Positions 1 to 13,306 of a DNA stretch of 64,000 bases are shown here, piece after piece. Origin of the DNA: Berghia stephanieae (taxonomy: Eukaryota; Mollusca; Gastropoda; Nudibranchia; Aeolidiidae). Made by a program: the position numbers and the translations under genes. Within the stretch, counting starts at the first letter, position 1. Each line of letters starts with the position of its first letter. The stretch covers positions 101,690,590 through 101,754,589 of the forward strand of contig CM067443.1 of NCBI GenBank assembly GCA_034508935.3, read 5' to 3'. Under the pieces are notes generated by a model. It saw only the letters and a list, made by a program, of their open reading frames with translations. It had not been told where the DNA came from and did not search any database.

Positions 1-295
1 AGGAAAAAAATATCATCTCCCAAAACAATAACTATGCATTTGACTGTTTCCCTCTCAGCTAGGACTCCGGCCAGGGCCAGGACAAAACCAAGTAATCTCA
101 TGCCAAGACAAAGACAGAAAGCATGTTGGAAAACAGATATAAGGGATAGAAGACACAGTATGTACCCCCTGCCCACTATGGGAGGTCAGGAACCCCACCC
201 AGCAACAGTGACCTTCCTGTCTAGGGAGATAGAGGACACAGCAAAAGTGACCTTCCTGCCCATTGCGGGAGGTCAAAAGACCCCACCCAGATGAT
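1..295 (-). mobile_element. R530 retroposon fragment (5' half), with a short partial repeat of its own end
   Basis: R530 is my label for the dominant repeat here: about 530 bp, non-coding, read on the minus strand from CTGGGTGGGGTTCCTGACCT to a poly-A tail after GCGCCGTAAAACCCTTAAAA. This copy is cut by the window edge. A second CCCACCCAG end at 287-295 suggests a nested or duplicated 5' end. Confidence 0.85.
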
Positions 296-339
296 GATGA
301 CAGTGACCATGACAGCATTAATAACAATAATGTTAATAA

Positions 340-370
340 TAATAATAATAGTAATAATAATAATAGTAAC

Positions 371-443
<73 letters not shown>

Positions 444-450
444 TATAATA
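340..450. repeat. AAT microsatellite
   Basis: An interrupted AAT array directly after the R530 fragment at the window start. Confidence 0.95.
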
Positions 451-682
451 ATGATAATAATAATGTACAGAAAACAATTATAGCAAATTACATGAAAATG
501 TCTGTTTTTCGGGGTTTGTTTTAAAATAGAAAAATAGAATCCATGTAATAATAATACTCAAGCTTGCATGCAGAAGGAAAGTGACCAGAGACAGTCGTCA
601 CTTTATCAATACTAACGGCTATTTTTTCTGATAAATACAATAGGCTACATTTTTTAACAAATCCAATTTTGGATAGAAATCA

Positions 683-886
683 GTGCATAACAGAGAGATG
701 ATTTACAAGGGAAAAAAATATCATCTCCCAAAACTAACTATATATTTGACTGTTTCCCTCCCGGCCAGGGTATCCGGCCAGAGCCAGGACAAAACCAAGT
801 AATCTCATTCCAAGACAAAGACAGAAAGCATGTTGGAAAACAGACATAGGGGATAGAAGACACAGTATGTACCTCCCTGCACCCAG
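683..886 (-). mobile_element. R530 fragment
   Basis: It carries the segment from ATAACAGAGAGATGATTTAC to TGTACCTCCCTG, without the poly-A side and without the last 25 bp. Confidence 0.8.
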
Positions 887-1159
887 GCAGCACAACTGAA
901 AGAGGTCTCATCCACCTACCGAATTGCTATGACAAAGTATTGGACCGTGAGCATAAACACACAAGTCTCTCCATCGGAGACAACAACAAGGAAGGAATCC
1001 AACTTGAAATCAAAATAAAAATCTGTTTAAACGGACTGAAAAGGAAAGAATAAAATGCTCAAGTAATCCAGTGTAATGTGTTGATGGATCCATGTCTTAG
1101 GATTGACTCAAACAGTTACAACATACAATTTATTCAAAGCTCAAAAGTATAAACGTGCA

Positions 1160-1392
1160 AAACAGAACAGAGAGATGATTTACAGGGGGAAAATATCATC
1201 TCTTTAAAAAAAAATAAAAAAATAACTGCACCTTTGACGACCTCCCTCACTACTATAGATCCTGGCTTCAATCCAGAAAAAGGAGAGAGCAACATGGAAA
1301 GAGGAAAAAAAGATATAGGGGGTAGCGGACAAAGTAGGAGTGTCCTCTCCACCCATCATTGGAGGTCAAAAGACCCCATCCCAAAAAGTACA
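1160..1392 (-). mobile_element. R530 fragment, diverged
   Basis: AGAGAGATGATTTACAGGGG and CCATCATTGGAGGTCAAAAG match the family; the middle is strongly changed. Confidence 0.65.
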
Positions 1393-1409
1393 GTCATTTC
1401 TACACTTAG

Positions 1410-1946
1410 GTTTGTTTTTGTTTTTAAGGGTTTTACGGCGCTTCAAACACATTCAGGTCACATCAGCGCCAGTAAAAAGGGAAGAAAATTGGGTAGTAAA
1501 AACAATCTAGATGTACAATTAAAAGGACTTGAGGAAAAAGTAGGACAAAGGGGAAATTGGTTCAAATAGGAAACAGATGTAGATTCCAAGAGCACACTAT
1601 CAAAGTACTTAGTTTGTGATCACCTAAAAGTCTCATTAAGACACAAGCACAGATCCCCACTAAGAAGAACATATTCAAATGTTTACAAATCATAAAATTA
1701 AACAAAACATAATACAGTGCATAACAGAGAGATGATTTACAAGGAAAAAAACATCATCTCCCAAAACTAACTATTCATTTGACTGTTTCCCTCTCAGCAA
1801 GGGTATCCGGACAGGTCCAGGACAAAACCAAGTAATCTCATTCCAAAACAAAGGAGGAAAGGAATTGGAAAACAGTTTTAGGGGGATAGAAGACACTGTA
1901 GTAAGTACTTCCCTGCCCACTATGGGAGGTCAGGAACCCCACTCAG
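1410..1946 (-). mobile_element. R530, full-length copy
   Basis: It runs from the T-rich start to CCCCACTCAG. Imperfect 13-bp target duplications flank it (ATTTCTACACTTA and ATTTCAGCACTTA). Confidence 0.85.
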
Positions 1947-2176
1947 ATTTCAGCACTTAAGAAAAGGAAGATGGTACACAACAAAAAGAGACACTACATC
2001 CGGTGTAGGCAGTTGTTATTGAATGGATAGGATGATGGATTCCAAAGTCACACGAGGTGTAAATAACACACGAGGTGTAAATAACACACAAGGTGTAAAT
2101 AACCAGGATTCATAATAAGACTCCATCACGAAAAAGGCACAGACAAGAAAATAATAAATCCCCTAAATGATCATTG

Positions 2177-2449
2177 TCAATGTTGTTGCTCGAAGCTCAA
2201 AGAAATAACTAATATCAAATTGAATGTCAGCTTCAATTTTATTACAAGAACAGATCAAATGAACGTTTCGGGTTTCCCCTTTACCAACAAAACCGGATGA
2301 ATGAAACACTACAGATGAATGAGATATGGTAGTGGCACTACCACATATCTCATTCATCTGTAGTGTTGATAAAGGGGACACCCTAAATGTTCATTTGATC
2401 TGTTCTTGTAATAAAATTGAATCTTACATTCAATTTCACATTATTTATT
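2177..2449. mobile_element. Palindromic (foldback) element, family FB1
   Basis: Two inverted arms carry TTTCGGGTTTCCCCTTTA and CACTACAGATGAATGAGATA and meet near 2345. Near-identical 12-bp duplications flank it (AAATGATCATTG and AAATGATAATTG). Confidence 0.85.
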
Positions 2450-2700
2450 AAATGATAATTGAAAAATCACACAGAATTGTCTCAAGCTGCAATACCATTA
2501 TACAGAATTGTCTCATGATGTTACAATTCCAAGCCAGCATATTTTCCCGTATCACACCACCTTCAATCAAAACAAAATTTCACAACATTTTTGTCAATTA
2601 ATCAGCGAGGCATCTGATAATAACAAACAAGTAACTAAGTGGTGTTCAAAATAATGTTGAAAATCTATACGCTTATTTGTCATCCCGTTGCTTTTATGTT

Positions 2701-3207
2701 TTGTTTGTTTTTAAGGGTTTTACGGCGCTTGCAACACATTTAGGTTATATCAGCGCCAGTAAAAAGGAAGAAAATGGGATAGTAAAAAGTTCTAGAATTA
2801 CATTTGAAGCATCCAAGAGAAAGTAAGACATAGGGGAACTGGGAACAAATAGGGATCAGATGTAGATTCCAAGAGCATATCACTAATGTACTTAGTTTGA
2901 GATCACCTATAAGTCTCATCCGGACACGAGAACAAAATCCAACAAAGAGGAACACACTCAAATGCTTACATTATACATTAAAAAATAACAAATATACTAA
3001 TACATAACAGAGAGATGATTTACAAGGAAAAAAATATCATCTCCCAAAACAATAACTATGCATTTGACTGTTTCCCTCCCAGCCAGGACTCCGACCAGGG
3101 CCAGGAAAAAAACTAAGTAATCTCATTCCAAGACAAAGACAGAAAGCATGTTGGAAAACAGATATAAGGGGATAGAAGACACAGTGTGTACCTCCCTGCC
3201 CGCTACC
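2701..3207 (-). mobile_element. R530, 5'-truncated copy with target duplication
   Basis: CCGTTGCTTTTA occurs on both sides. The minus-strand 5' end lacks the usual CTGGGTGGGG segment, which is the truncation expected of LINE-driven retroposition. Confidence 0.88.
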
Positions 3208-3304
3208 GTTGCTTTTAGCCTTCATGCCTTGTTTACCTGTCATTTGACTGGAGTCGTTTCATTGTTGATGGTTTTTGGTTTACAGTTTTACTCTGCTAGC
3301 CACA

Positions 3305-3806
3305 ATTAAATGTCCTTTCAACACTAGGAAAAAGGAAGGAATAAGGATAGCCGAAAAAAACAAAAACTGATAGATTTACAGAAAAAGTTAGAGGAAAGGA
3401 CAGGGCCAAATAGAAAAGGGGAGACGACTACAAATGCAAACTGTCCAGTTCTTAGTTTTGTGATCACCCCAAACTCCCATCCAGACACAAGCAGAGGAGT
3501 TCCCACAAAAAAGAACACACTCAAATGCTTACAAAATAGTAGACTATACTGAAATAAAAAAATGTAAAAATCCAGCAGTATAATAGAGAGACGATTTACA
3601 AAAGGAAAAAATAAAATCTCCACAAAATTCTTTCTTACATCGTTTCCCTCTCAGCCAAGGATCAAGACAAAACCCAAATCATCTCATTCAAGACAAAGGG
3701 GATTGGATCATCAAGTAAAACCAGAATTAGGACAAGGACACAGTCAAGGAAATGAATTCAAGATATAGAGAGTAGAACACACAGCAAGAGATTCCAGCCC
3801 ACCAGA
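3305..3806 (-). mobile_element. R530-related element, diverged
   Basis: Conserved blocks such as GTAAGACAAAG-like, CACTCAAATGCTTACAAAAT and the TCATTCAAGACAAAGG region are recognisable, but the copy is much older than its neighbours. Confidence 0.6.
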
Positions 3807-3912
3807 AATAAAGGGTTTAGTAAGAGGAGTCAATAGAGAAGCCAAGTCAAACGCATGACAAGACGACTTGGTCAGATTATCACAACTCATATTATATAAA
3901 GTAAAGTTTTGT

Positions 3913-4448
3913 TTTTTTAAATTGTTTTTAAGGGTTTTACGGCGCTTGCAACACATTAAGGTTATATCAGCACCAGTAAAAAGGAAGAAAATGGGATAGT
4001 AAAAAGTTCTAGAATTACAATTGAAGCATCCAAGAGAAAGTAAGACATAGGGGAACCGGGAACAAATAGGGATCAGATGTAGATTCCAAGAGCACACTAT
4101 CAAAGTACTTAGTTTGAGATCACCTATAAGTCCCATCCGGACACAAGAACAAAATCCAACAAATAGGAACACACTCAAATGCTTACATTATACATTAAAA
4201 ATAACAAATATACTAATACATAACAGAGAGATGATTTACAAGGAAAAAAATATCATCTCCCAAAACAATAACTATGCATTTGACTGTTTCCCTCCCAGCC
4301 AGGACTCCTACCAGGGCCAGGAAAAAAACAACTAAGTAATCTCATTCCAAGACAAAGACAGAAAGCATGCTGGAAAACAGATATAAGGGGATAGAAGACA
4401 CAGTGTGTACCTCCCTGCCCGCAATGGGAGGTCAGGATCCCCACCCAG
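3913..4448 (-). mobile_element. R530, full-length copy with 12-bp target duplication
   Basis: GTAAAGTTTTGT occurs immediately before the T-rich end (3901-3912) and directly after CCCACCCAG (4449-4460). This fixes both element ends. Confidence 0.92.
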
Positions 4449-4449
4449 G

Positions 4450-5340
4450 TAAAGTTTTGTGATCTACATCTACAAACGTTTTTCTTTCACAACACTTGTA
4501 ACAGATTGTATTTCATCAAAAATTAAAAAGGCAGTAAAAGCTAAAACAAATTGTACAAATGTAGTAAATCAAATAAATAGCTTTTAAAAAATACATAAAT
4601 GCATACATAAATAAACAAATAAATAAATAAGCAGAAATGAAACATTATTTTACAAAAAAAAACGTGAATGGTTTTGAGCAAGCACATGTATTGATTATGA
4701 TGCGTCATTTCCCTGCTCATTCTGGCATTGATATTCACAATAAAAGAGTTACACAAACTTGATACACTTTCCATCTCCATCTACAAATCATACATCAACT
4801 CGATATCGTCGTCTCAGACCATACATACCTTTATAAATTGTCTATCTGGAATTTAGTCATGTATTTATTGTTTGTTTGTTGTTGGCTGAAGAAGGGTTTT
4901 GAGCCTGAAATGTTCCGTGTTTGGTATTTTGTTCTCTTTTGAAAATGTACTATTCATTTTTGTTTATGACTTTGTCAGCCAACAAGATATAAATTTAAAC
5001 ATTCTAAAAGATTTTAAGTGTATTATATCAGCATTTGTATTTGGCTGACAAAAAGGCTTGAATCTGAAACATTTCCTCTTGTGTGTTTTACTCTGATTTT
5101 TTAAAGTCATTTGATGACACATTCATTTTCAGTCAATCCTCTCATAGTCATAGTCACAGTCTCTGTCACGTGACCTCATCACCACAAACCACTTGATAGG
5201 CAGGAAAGACATACCATGAGCTACAACATCAACACGAGAATGTTTGCGTCTATCATACACATTGGATTTAAATTTAAATAATCCTTTTAACAATCGCTCT
5301 TAAAGTAATATTGATTCTTTTTTGTTAAATAAATAAAATA
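4450..5340. other. No gene seen; old foldback-type remnants
   Basis: GAAGAAGGGTTTTGAGCCTG (4887) and a similar AAAAGGCTTGAATCTGAAAC (5053) echo the FB1 arm motif but are too diverged to bound. A related GATGAAGGGTTTGTACCCGA occurs at 8861. Confidence 0.5.
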
Positions 5341-5369
5341 AAATATAAAACAAAATATACAAATAAAAT

Positions 5370-5626
<257 letters not shown>

Positions 5627-5639
5627 CTTGCAGCTAAGT

Positions 5640-7020
5640 CATCCTATCCTATTCAAAAGTTAAACTCTAAGCAAGAAATGGAACAGCTCCAAAAATTAAT
5701 TTATTCATTAGTTTCCTCACAGACTATCATCATTATCATAGAAAGCACTGATCAACGTGTCCTTATTTGCAGCTCATATAACCCAAACTGTTATGGGCTC
5801 ATTGGTGTGATGTAAATACTTGTCAAACCAAAGCAAACTGTTGTCTATGTCAAATCAAGCCTATCATTGCATTCGGCTATCAGACCTACAATTGATATTC
5901 ACAATAAAAGAGTTACACAAACTTGATACACATTCTACCTCCATCTACAAATCATGTATCAACTCGTCGATATCATCGTCTCAGACCACACATACATTAT
6001 AAATCGTCTATCTGGCATTTAGTCATGTATTTACATCTTTCATGTTTTCGCAGTGCACATCGGCAGATACTTAAAATCACATTTGAAAATAAATTACGAT
6101 GAAAAGCATTGATAAAATCTGTCCAGGACGTGAATCAACTTTACTTTATGAACATACCTGTGCACATCTGCTATGTTAAGGAAGAAGACTGTGTAGCTAC
6201 ATATACCAAGTAATAGAAGGCTGTGTAGCTACACATACCAAGTAACATACAGTCTTTTTCCTCAAGACGGCAGGCATTGTCCCATGCAATGAGTCAATGT
6301 GCTAGCTCCTAATTAATCTGAGGTAGAAAAATAATTTTGCTACATTGTAAAACTTCAACATTTTCTTCCAAGTCCATTAACTATATTTTTGGATGTAAAC
6401 AAATAGGTAAACTTTTGCTGGACACCAAAACAAACCAAGATTTGGTCCTACAGTTTGTTTTTTTACATAAAACATCCTAATTGTTAAAACCAATGGTTGT
6501 GAAGTCAAAAAGCATCCACCAGCGAGGTGTTATTCAATGTGATGGTGTATTCATGGCCAGCTAAAACATCAATACTCAAAATGTCTCGTTTAAAAATTCC
6601 AATCTGGAGGAATTAATCCAAATATATAATTACCATAAATTAGACTTTAAATATAGCTTAGGACAGACATTTTGTCCCGATTTAACACTGTTTTGAGATG
6701 GCTGGTCACATAATTATTAAAACAAAATGTCACCATATATAGGTAAGTAAAAGTTACAGATGACTTCTTCCAAAATTAAAATAATGACAGCTATAACCAG
6801 TTTTTGGGTTGAGTTTTATGTTTCCTACTTATTGGAGTCAATGATACAGGGGGGGGGGGGGGGGGGGGGTGGGAGATGGTGGTCTATTTTCATATTCTCT
6901 TTAAACCAGTTATCAAGTCTCGTTTTCATTCATTATAAACAGGTCAACAATTAAAGAACTGGTGATGGTGAAAACCTTTTGGAAAAAAACCTATGAAAAC
7001 CAAAAATGTATAAAGTCGTA
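5640..7020. other. No gene seen; AT-rich unique sequence
   Basis: It contains a partial duplication of the 4.7-kb stretch (TTGATATTCACAATAAAAGA at 4730 and 5893), two copies of TGTGTAGCTACA-type sequence near 6195-6240 and a 20-bp poly-G tract at 6850. Confidence 0.5.
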
Positions 7021-7069
7021 TACATATATATATATATATATATATTTTTATATATATATATGTGTGTCA

Positions 7070-7672
7070 CAGTGCCTAACAGCCATGCCAAAAAATTGAC
7101 CCTGAGCTACATAACATCTGCCGGAAAATTACTGGTAACTTGAAACTGACTGCAGTTCCAGTCTTCCATCGGCTGGCTGGCATTGCACCTCCCCACATCG
7201 AAGAGCCACTGCTTCCAAAGCCCAGAAATATAAACAGGAAATGGACCCAAGGCACCTCCTCCATGACCACAACCCAAAGACAAGTAGACTGAAGTCGAGA
7301 AAGAGCTTCATGTTGGAAGAAAGCATCATCCCTGACCACGCAGCTATATACAGGCTTTCAACATGGAGGGAGTGTGACAATCATGCAAATGAATATGTTG
7401 AAGATTCGAGAGAAAAACTGCCCTACGGAACTGAGCTCCCCAGGAATGAATGGGAAACACTGATCAGAGCACGGGCAAAATCTAGGAGAACAGCTGGAAG
7501 CATGAAAAAGTGGGGGCTGGCTGAGACTAGCTCTTGTACATGTGGAGCAGACGATGGAGCACATCCTTAGAGAATGCCAAGTTGGGCCCAGCTGCACTCA
7601 CCATGACCTAAGAGTCTGCTCCCCAGATGCTGTGGAGTGGGTTTGGTGTTGGAGCGACAAGCTGTGATGATG
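7070..7672 (+). mobile_element. LINE fragment: C-terminal Cys/His domain of a non-LTR ORF2
   Basis: Reading frames give DPELHNICRKITGN, HRLAGIAPPHIE, SRLKSRKSFMLEE, LPRNEWETLIRARAKSRRTA, KWGLAETSSCTCGA and, after a one-base shift near 7550, TMEHILRECQVGP and PDAVEWVW. This CxCG...HILREC pattern is the C-terminal end of many non-LTR retrotransposons. At least two frame changes show it is dead. Confidence 0.8.
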
Positions 7673-7679
7673 AGTGACA

Positions 7680-9065
7680 AATTCAAACTACAAAAATAGA
7701 GGAAAAACAAAAAATAAAATCACCAAATCATTTTTATCCATCTACTTTGTCTGATACTGTATCATACACAACATTTCTGACTTTCATCTTAAACAGATTA
7801 AACCGTATACCTTACATGATCTCATCTATATGAACTTCTTCAATGTCAGCTTTTAAATAGAAATTGATGACCCATCTTGAACACGACGTCTTCAGGCCAC
7901 AGTGAAAATAACAGATACCCCCCCCCCCCCCCCCCCCCCCCCACCTAATTCTTAAATTAAAACTGTTACACAACTCTAGCTATCGCTTAATTTACACAAC
8001 AATCAATAAAAATATAAATGGAGACAAAAACTTGTATGGTTCAATGCTCAAGGTTCAATCTTTTCTAGGTCACTTGCATTGTTTGTTGTTTAGTATTAGA
8101 TTGTAGGAGTTGAATTGTCTTTTCAGAGCATGGGTAAAATATATAATAATAAATCTGATGTTTACGAGACAAAACATGACAGATATAGAGATTACCTGAG
8201 CTGAAAAGTGCCCAAAACAAGAAGCAGTAACACAGGGAAGGGGACTCACGCACACAGACACCGGGGAGAAGCCCCTAAGTGTGTCTAGGCTGTTATTATT
8301 CCAAAGATTGTCATGATTAGATAAAATCATACTTTGTAAACATACATAGTAATCTCTAACATCCTCATACAGAGGCAGAATTGTCAATGTCATGCAATTG
8401 AGTGAAATAAGTCATTTATACAGCCCGCAGAATCCATCAACAGCTCTACTACGCGACACATAATACAAAGGCAAAATACGCGACATATACAAAGACAACA
8501 GACGCGACACATACAAAGGCAACAGGTTACACAAAACTCATGTATTATTCCTATTCAAATGCCTGCATGAAAAGGAATGTTTACAAAAGTTGATTAAAAT
8601 CACTGAGCTAGGGGGTATTTGATTTCTTTAATCAAATTTGTTCCACACTGCCAACCCACGATGACTGTAAACATGATAAGACTTTTAATCAAATCAGGAT
8701 TTTCATTTTAAACATTGGGATTATTTCCCAAAATCAAAAGCACAAAAACTTCTCAGTCAAATGTGGTTTATTAAAACATGAAGACAATGCAAAACAACTT
8801 GTACCGTCCTGCATTTTTATTTTATTTGTTTTCCACGTTAATTTGTGTATTGTTGTACTGATGAAGGGTTTGTACCCGAAATGTCCATTGTCTGTTTGTT
8901 CCCATACAAAGCCTCTCCATTTTCACTCTTTCGTGAGTATTTTCACAATCACCGGCTTCAGCCAGTCCTTACCGTTTTCAACTTTTCCAAGTCTTTATAC
9001 TGAAGCCTAATATAAATATGCCATAAACGACATGAAAAGACCATAAATTAGTCATGTTAAATCAG
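7680..9065. other. No gene seen
   Basis: Unique AT-rich DNA with a 24-bp poly-C tract at 7918. A short tandem CGCGACACATACAAAG occurs at 8454-8522. Confidence 0.45.
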
Positions 9066-9070
9066 TAAAC

Positions 9071-9348
9071 CATGTAGTCTTGTGGTATGGCACTCGCTTT
9101 CAGTTCGAGTCTCGCTCAGTGCATAGTTGAGTCCTTGGAAAAGGCTCTTTACTCACATTCTCTCATCGTACTCAGTTGTAAAATGAGAACCTGGCCGTCA
9201 ACAGCGTCGTCTCTGTGAAAAAAATTCGTAATATCACCTAACAGGTGTCATGTCTCATTCTAACTGTTACGTGTTGCTGTTGGTCAGGAACCCTTTGTAA
9301 AGCGCCTTAAGCACGTTTAGTGGATACTGCGCTACATAAAAGATCAAA
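9071..9348 (+). mobile_element. tRNA-derived SINE, family A
   Basis: The head has pol III boxes (TAGTCTTGTGGTATGGC and a degenerate GTTCGAGTC). The shared body TTGAGTCCTTGGAAAAGGCT and the tail GTAAAGCGCCTTAAGCACG...GCGCTACATAAA follow. Confidence 0.85.
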
Positions 9349-9999
9349 TTTTAAAGCTCAAGTGTGAACATCACTTAATCATCAAACAAACAAAAAAAAA
9401 AAAAAAAAAAGATAAAATCAGGGATAAATTGGGATGATAAAAATCCCCTCACAAATTTGTCGAATTTAAAATCCTAAAAAAAATGGAAAATCCAGGGGAG
9501 AAGAGGAGTGTTGGCAGCTCTGCAGTGTTAAAATGATACAATAGATGTTGTACGGTATTATCCTCATTAATTGTCCTATGCACACTTAGAAAAATGGTGC
9601 TGGTCAGTGCCATTATCAACTAGCACCACAGACCCCATCAGTTCTACCTGAAAGCACACATTCTAATTATAGCAACCAACCATCTCACTGGGGGACAAAG
9701 ACTGACCTACCACGACAGTTCACACAAAATCTGGACATTTTTGGTGGGGGGGGGGGGGGGGGGGGAATCCAAATGTAAAGAAAACGAATCTATATACCCC
9801 AAAATATATGAAGTTCGCCCAAATATTTATGAATTGTCCCCTTCAAATACGCCAGTCGTGGTGAAGTGTAGTTCGGTTTATCCACACACCTCCATTTCTG
9901 AGTAGATTGAACACATTTTCAAAGAATGCTCTAAAAGTCAAACTCTGAACCAAAAAAAATTGAAATCTTGGGAGAAAAATATGAATTTGGCCGAAATTA

Positions 10000-10297
10000 G
10001 GATTCAATAGTCGTAACGTCACTTCCTTCCTAATGACGCATGGTAACTTAGTAACACTGGCTCTAAACTATCGGAACAATGGCGGATGCCCTTATGAAAT
10101 ATTTCTCCGACGAGCATAAAAGTGTATCCAGAGGAGAAAAACATACAAATATGATCTTGTTTTGACTTTCATACATTCTGATCACAAGACATATGAAAAG
10201 TTCTAGCCAGCTTGAAGAATAAAAAGTAATGATTTTCTTTGTTTAGAACCAAGATGGTCACCGTTGTCGGGTGGCGTGACATCAGACTACTGAATCC
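10000..10297. mobile_element. MITE of about 298 bp, TIR GGATTCA(A/G)TAGTC
   Basis: The left end GGATTCAATAGTCGTAACGTC mirrors the right end GTGACATCAGACTACTGAATCC (first and last 20 by position). The copy at 32.7 kb is the same element in reverse. Confidence 0.82.
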
Positions 10298-10299
10298 AA

Positions 10300-11356
10300 T
10301 TAGCCCCCCCAAATATGTATATAGTGATGAAATCTTTATAAGTGGATGGTCCACAAAGACCCTGGTTAAGTGTTACTAGAGATATCATCTCCATCATCCA
10401 ATTAGCTACTTGTTAAAAACAATCCTGTCATATTTATTTTCAGTCTGGTGATTCAGATTGTGGTTTCTTTTCTTTCTTTTTTTTTTCATCTTAACCATTT
10501 CGTTTTCTGTACTTGGATAATAACCTACGAGAGTAGCGATTAAGCAAATTGACAAGGGTTTTGATAGGGATAATAAAGTCTGAGATTCCTTCAACAGACA
10601 AAAACATGTCTGTTTCCCTTTCGGCAACAGATCTAATCTAAATGGACACAAAGCTGCTTAGAAGAGTGGGAGGACGAGCTGCCTCCTTAAAATTTATAAA
10701 AATTCGTCATATTTGTAGTATAGAAAGGGGGAGAGGGGGGGGGGGGGGGGCATTACTCCTGACTTAATAAATAAACACATTGTCACCAGCAGACAGGATT
10801 AAATAGCACTGTAAACTCGATTGGCCACTCATGTCCTGCCACTCCATACTTTTGATTGTCCACTAATGTCCTGTCACTCCAAAATTTCCTTTCAACACGT
10901 TTAAATTGAGTAAAGAAATTTCAGCAGTTATGAAGCTGAAGTCAAAAACACGAGGAGTTGACGACTGTTCAAAGTGATTGGGTCGGTCTGCAGATGTTGA
11001 ATAAAACAGGGGAGGTAAGTCACAGGTTAATTTGTCTAAATATGACAAAATCTTACAAATAGCGCATAACTGATAATCTCATTTTGAGTATTTCTCACAT
11101 GGAATTGAGGCACTTGTAGAAAACCAGCAAAGTACCACAGATTCAATCCATTTAAAAATGCTTTATACTTTGATTATGGCAACTGTTTAAAATTGCAGAT
11201 GATAAATCTTTTGTAAGAAATGGTTTCCAATTCATCTTGAAAAATGCACAAACAGAATCTTTTATCCAGAAGAAAGATTCCACATTTCACAGGGTCAATA
11301 TTCTCCAACCTTACTCCATTAAGAAAGTAACTATTTTTACTTGGTACAATTCTCCC
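10300..11356. other. Tetraspanin 3' flank
   Basis: It should hold the 3' UTR. The first AATAAA I see on the gene's strand is near 10434, about 920 bp past the stop. A poly-G tract lies at 10735-10750. Confidence 0.4.
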
Positions 11357-11467
11357 TCATACTTGATTGGTCAGGAGAGCTGGGTGTCGGTCATTGTACC
11401 GTCTCCATCTGGCTAGCTGGTCAGTTATCTGACCATCCAAAGTTCTACCTAATACAATACCAAGTAT
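11357..11467 (-). CDS. Tetraspanin exon 7 and stop
   Basis: Residues 254-289 and TGA. It starts ILGIVLGRTLDGQITDQLA after TTTCAG and ends with the cytoplasmic tail HPALLTNQV. A long AAT array begins about 45 bp into the intron from its acceptor, so the branch region is squeezed between exon and array. Confidence 0.92.
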   Translation of the reverse strand: MLGIVLGRTLDGQITDQLARWRRYNDRHPALLTNQV

Positions 11468-11526
11468 CTGAAATGATAAGAAAAAATGTTTTCATAATAA
11501 TAATTATAACAACAATGACAATAATC

Positions 11527-11599
<73 letters not shown>

Positions 11600-11626
11600 T
11601 AATAACTAATAATAATAATAATAATA

Positions 11627-11674
<48 letters not shown>

Positions 11675-11682
11675 CAATGACC

Positions 11683-11756
<74 letters not shown>

Positions 11757-13008
11757 CGATGATCACAAAACAAAGAACGCTTAAAGGGTATTTTACAGGA
11801 CATAGATAATTAAAATCAAATGTTGATATACTTACTGACTGTTTGAAAGCTGTGTGAGAGCATTATTTGCGGTGTTTAAATGACATTTTTGTGATTATAA
11901 AATATTTTTTCATGACAGATTAGCAGAAAAATCGTGGGGGACACCTCAAAAAATCAATGCCATTAAAATTATGATTTACGAAATATCAAAAAATGTTGAT
12001 TTGTTTTCTAAAAAGGTGCATACATCCCATATACACTGTCATTCACAATTTCAACTCCCTACAAATATTTCGGTTTTTGACCCTCGAGCCAACATATGTA
12101 AATGAATGTTTTCAGCTTTATAATATGATATGATTCGTTCGCTGCTTTCATATCATTTCTTTCACAGTCACTCTTAGAAACTACATCAACTGTCTTCACT
12201 TAAACATATAAAGATGACCCAAATTTCATACTTTTGATATTTGGTGTGCATCCCTGACATAATCTGTCAGATGGTGAAAATGTTTGTTTTGCGTTTTATT
12301 TTGCCTTTTTTTTGAAAGCCCAAATGTCTCCTGAGCATTTAAATCTTTATTTGAAGCAAATCGGGTGATTTTTCATGAAGTTATGGACATATGCATGGGC
12401 TAGGATGTGAAACCCTAATTTTGAGAAATCGCATCCAAAGTTGGCAAGAGTTGAAATTAAGCATAATAATTACCTTCATAAAATGATTAAAATAAAATAT
12501 TTAGGAGTAGAATTCAATTAAAATATTTCATCAATATGTAGAAAAATATTTGATTTAACGAGTTTTGATGAGAACTCATTTTCCATAAATATTGACCTCT
12601 TGACTAAAATTGTCAATATCTCAGTTCGAAGCTTTTCACCATGCGACTGATTATCTCAAGGACGCCCACATTTTAATATCAATTTTCATTATCTAAATCA
12701 TCCCTAGACAACCAATAGCCTGTTGAAACAGCCAGTGACAACTAGCATACCTGAGGAAGAGCGAATCCGATAATAATGCCACCAACTATCACAAGGTTCT
12801 CTTCTGCCAGTCTCATGACAGACGACACACAGCCTGTGTGGTAGATGTTGCTGGTGGAGCCCATCACCTGGACAGGACAAGGCAAACAAAAACATTGGAG
12901 TGGAAGAGATGGTGATATGTATTGATGATGATGATGAGGAGGAGGAAAAAAGAGTGAAACGATGATGATAACAATAATAATAATAATAATGATAATAATA
13001 ATAATAAT

Positions 13009-13089
<81 letters not shown>

Positions 13090-13132
13090 AATAATATAAT
13101 AATATTTAATAATAATTAATAATAATATAATA

Positions 13133-13169
<37 letters not shown>

Positions 13170-13182
13170 TAATAATAATAAT

Positions 13183-13216
<34 letters not shown>

Positions 13217-13245
13217 ATATATAATAATAAATAATAATAATAATA

Positions 13246-13306
<61 letters not shown>
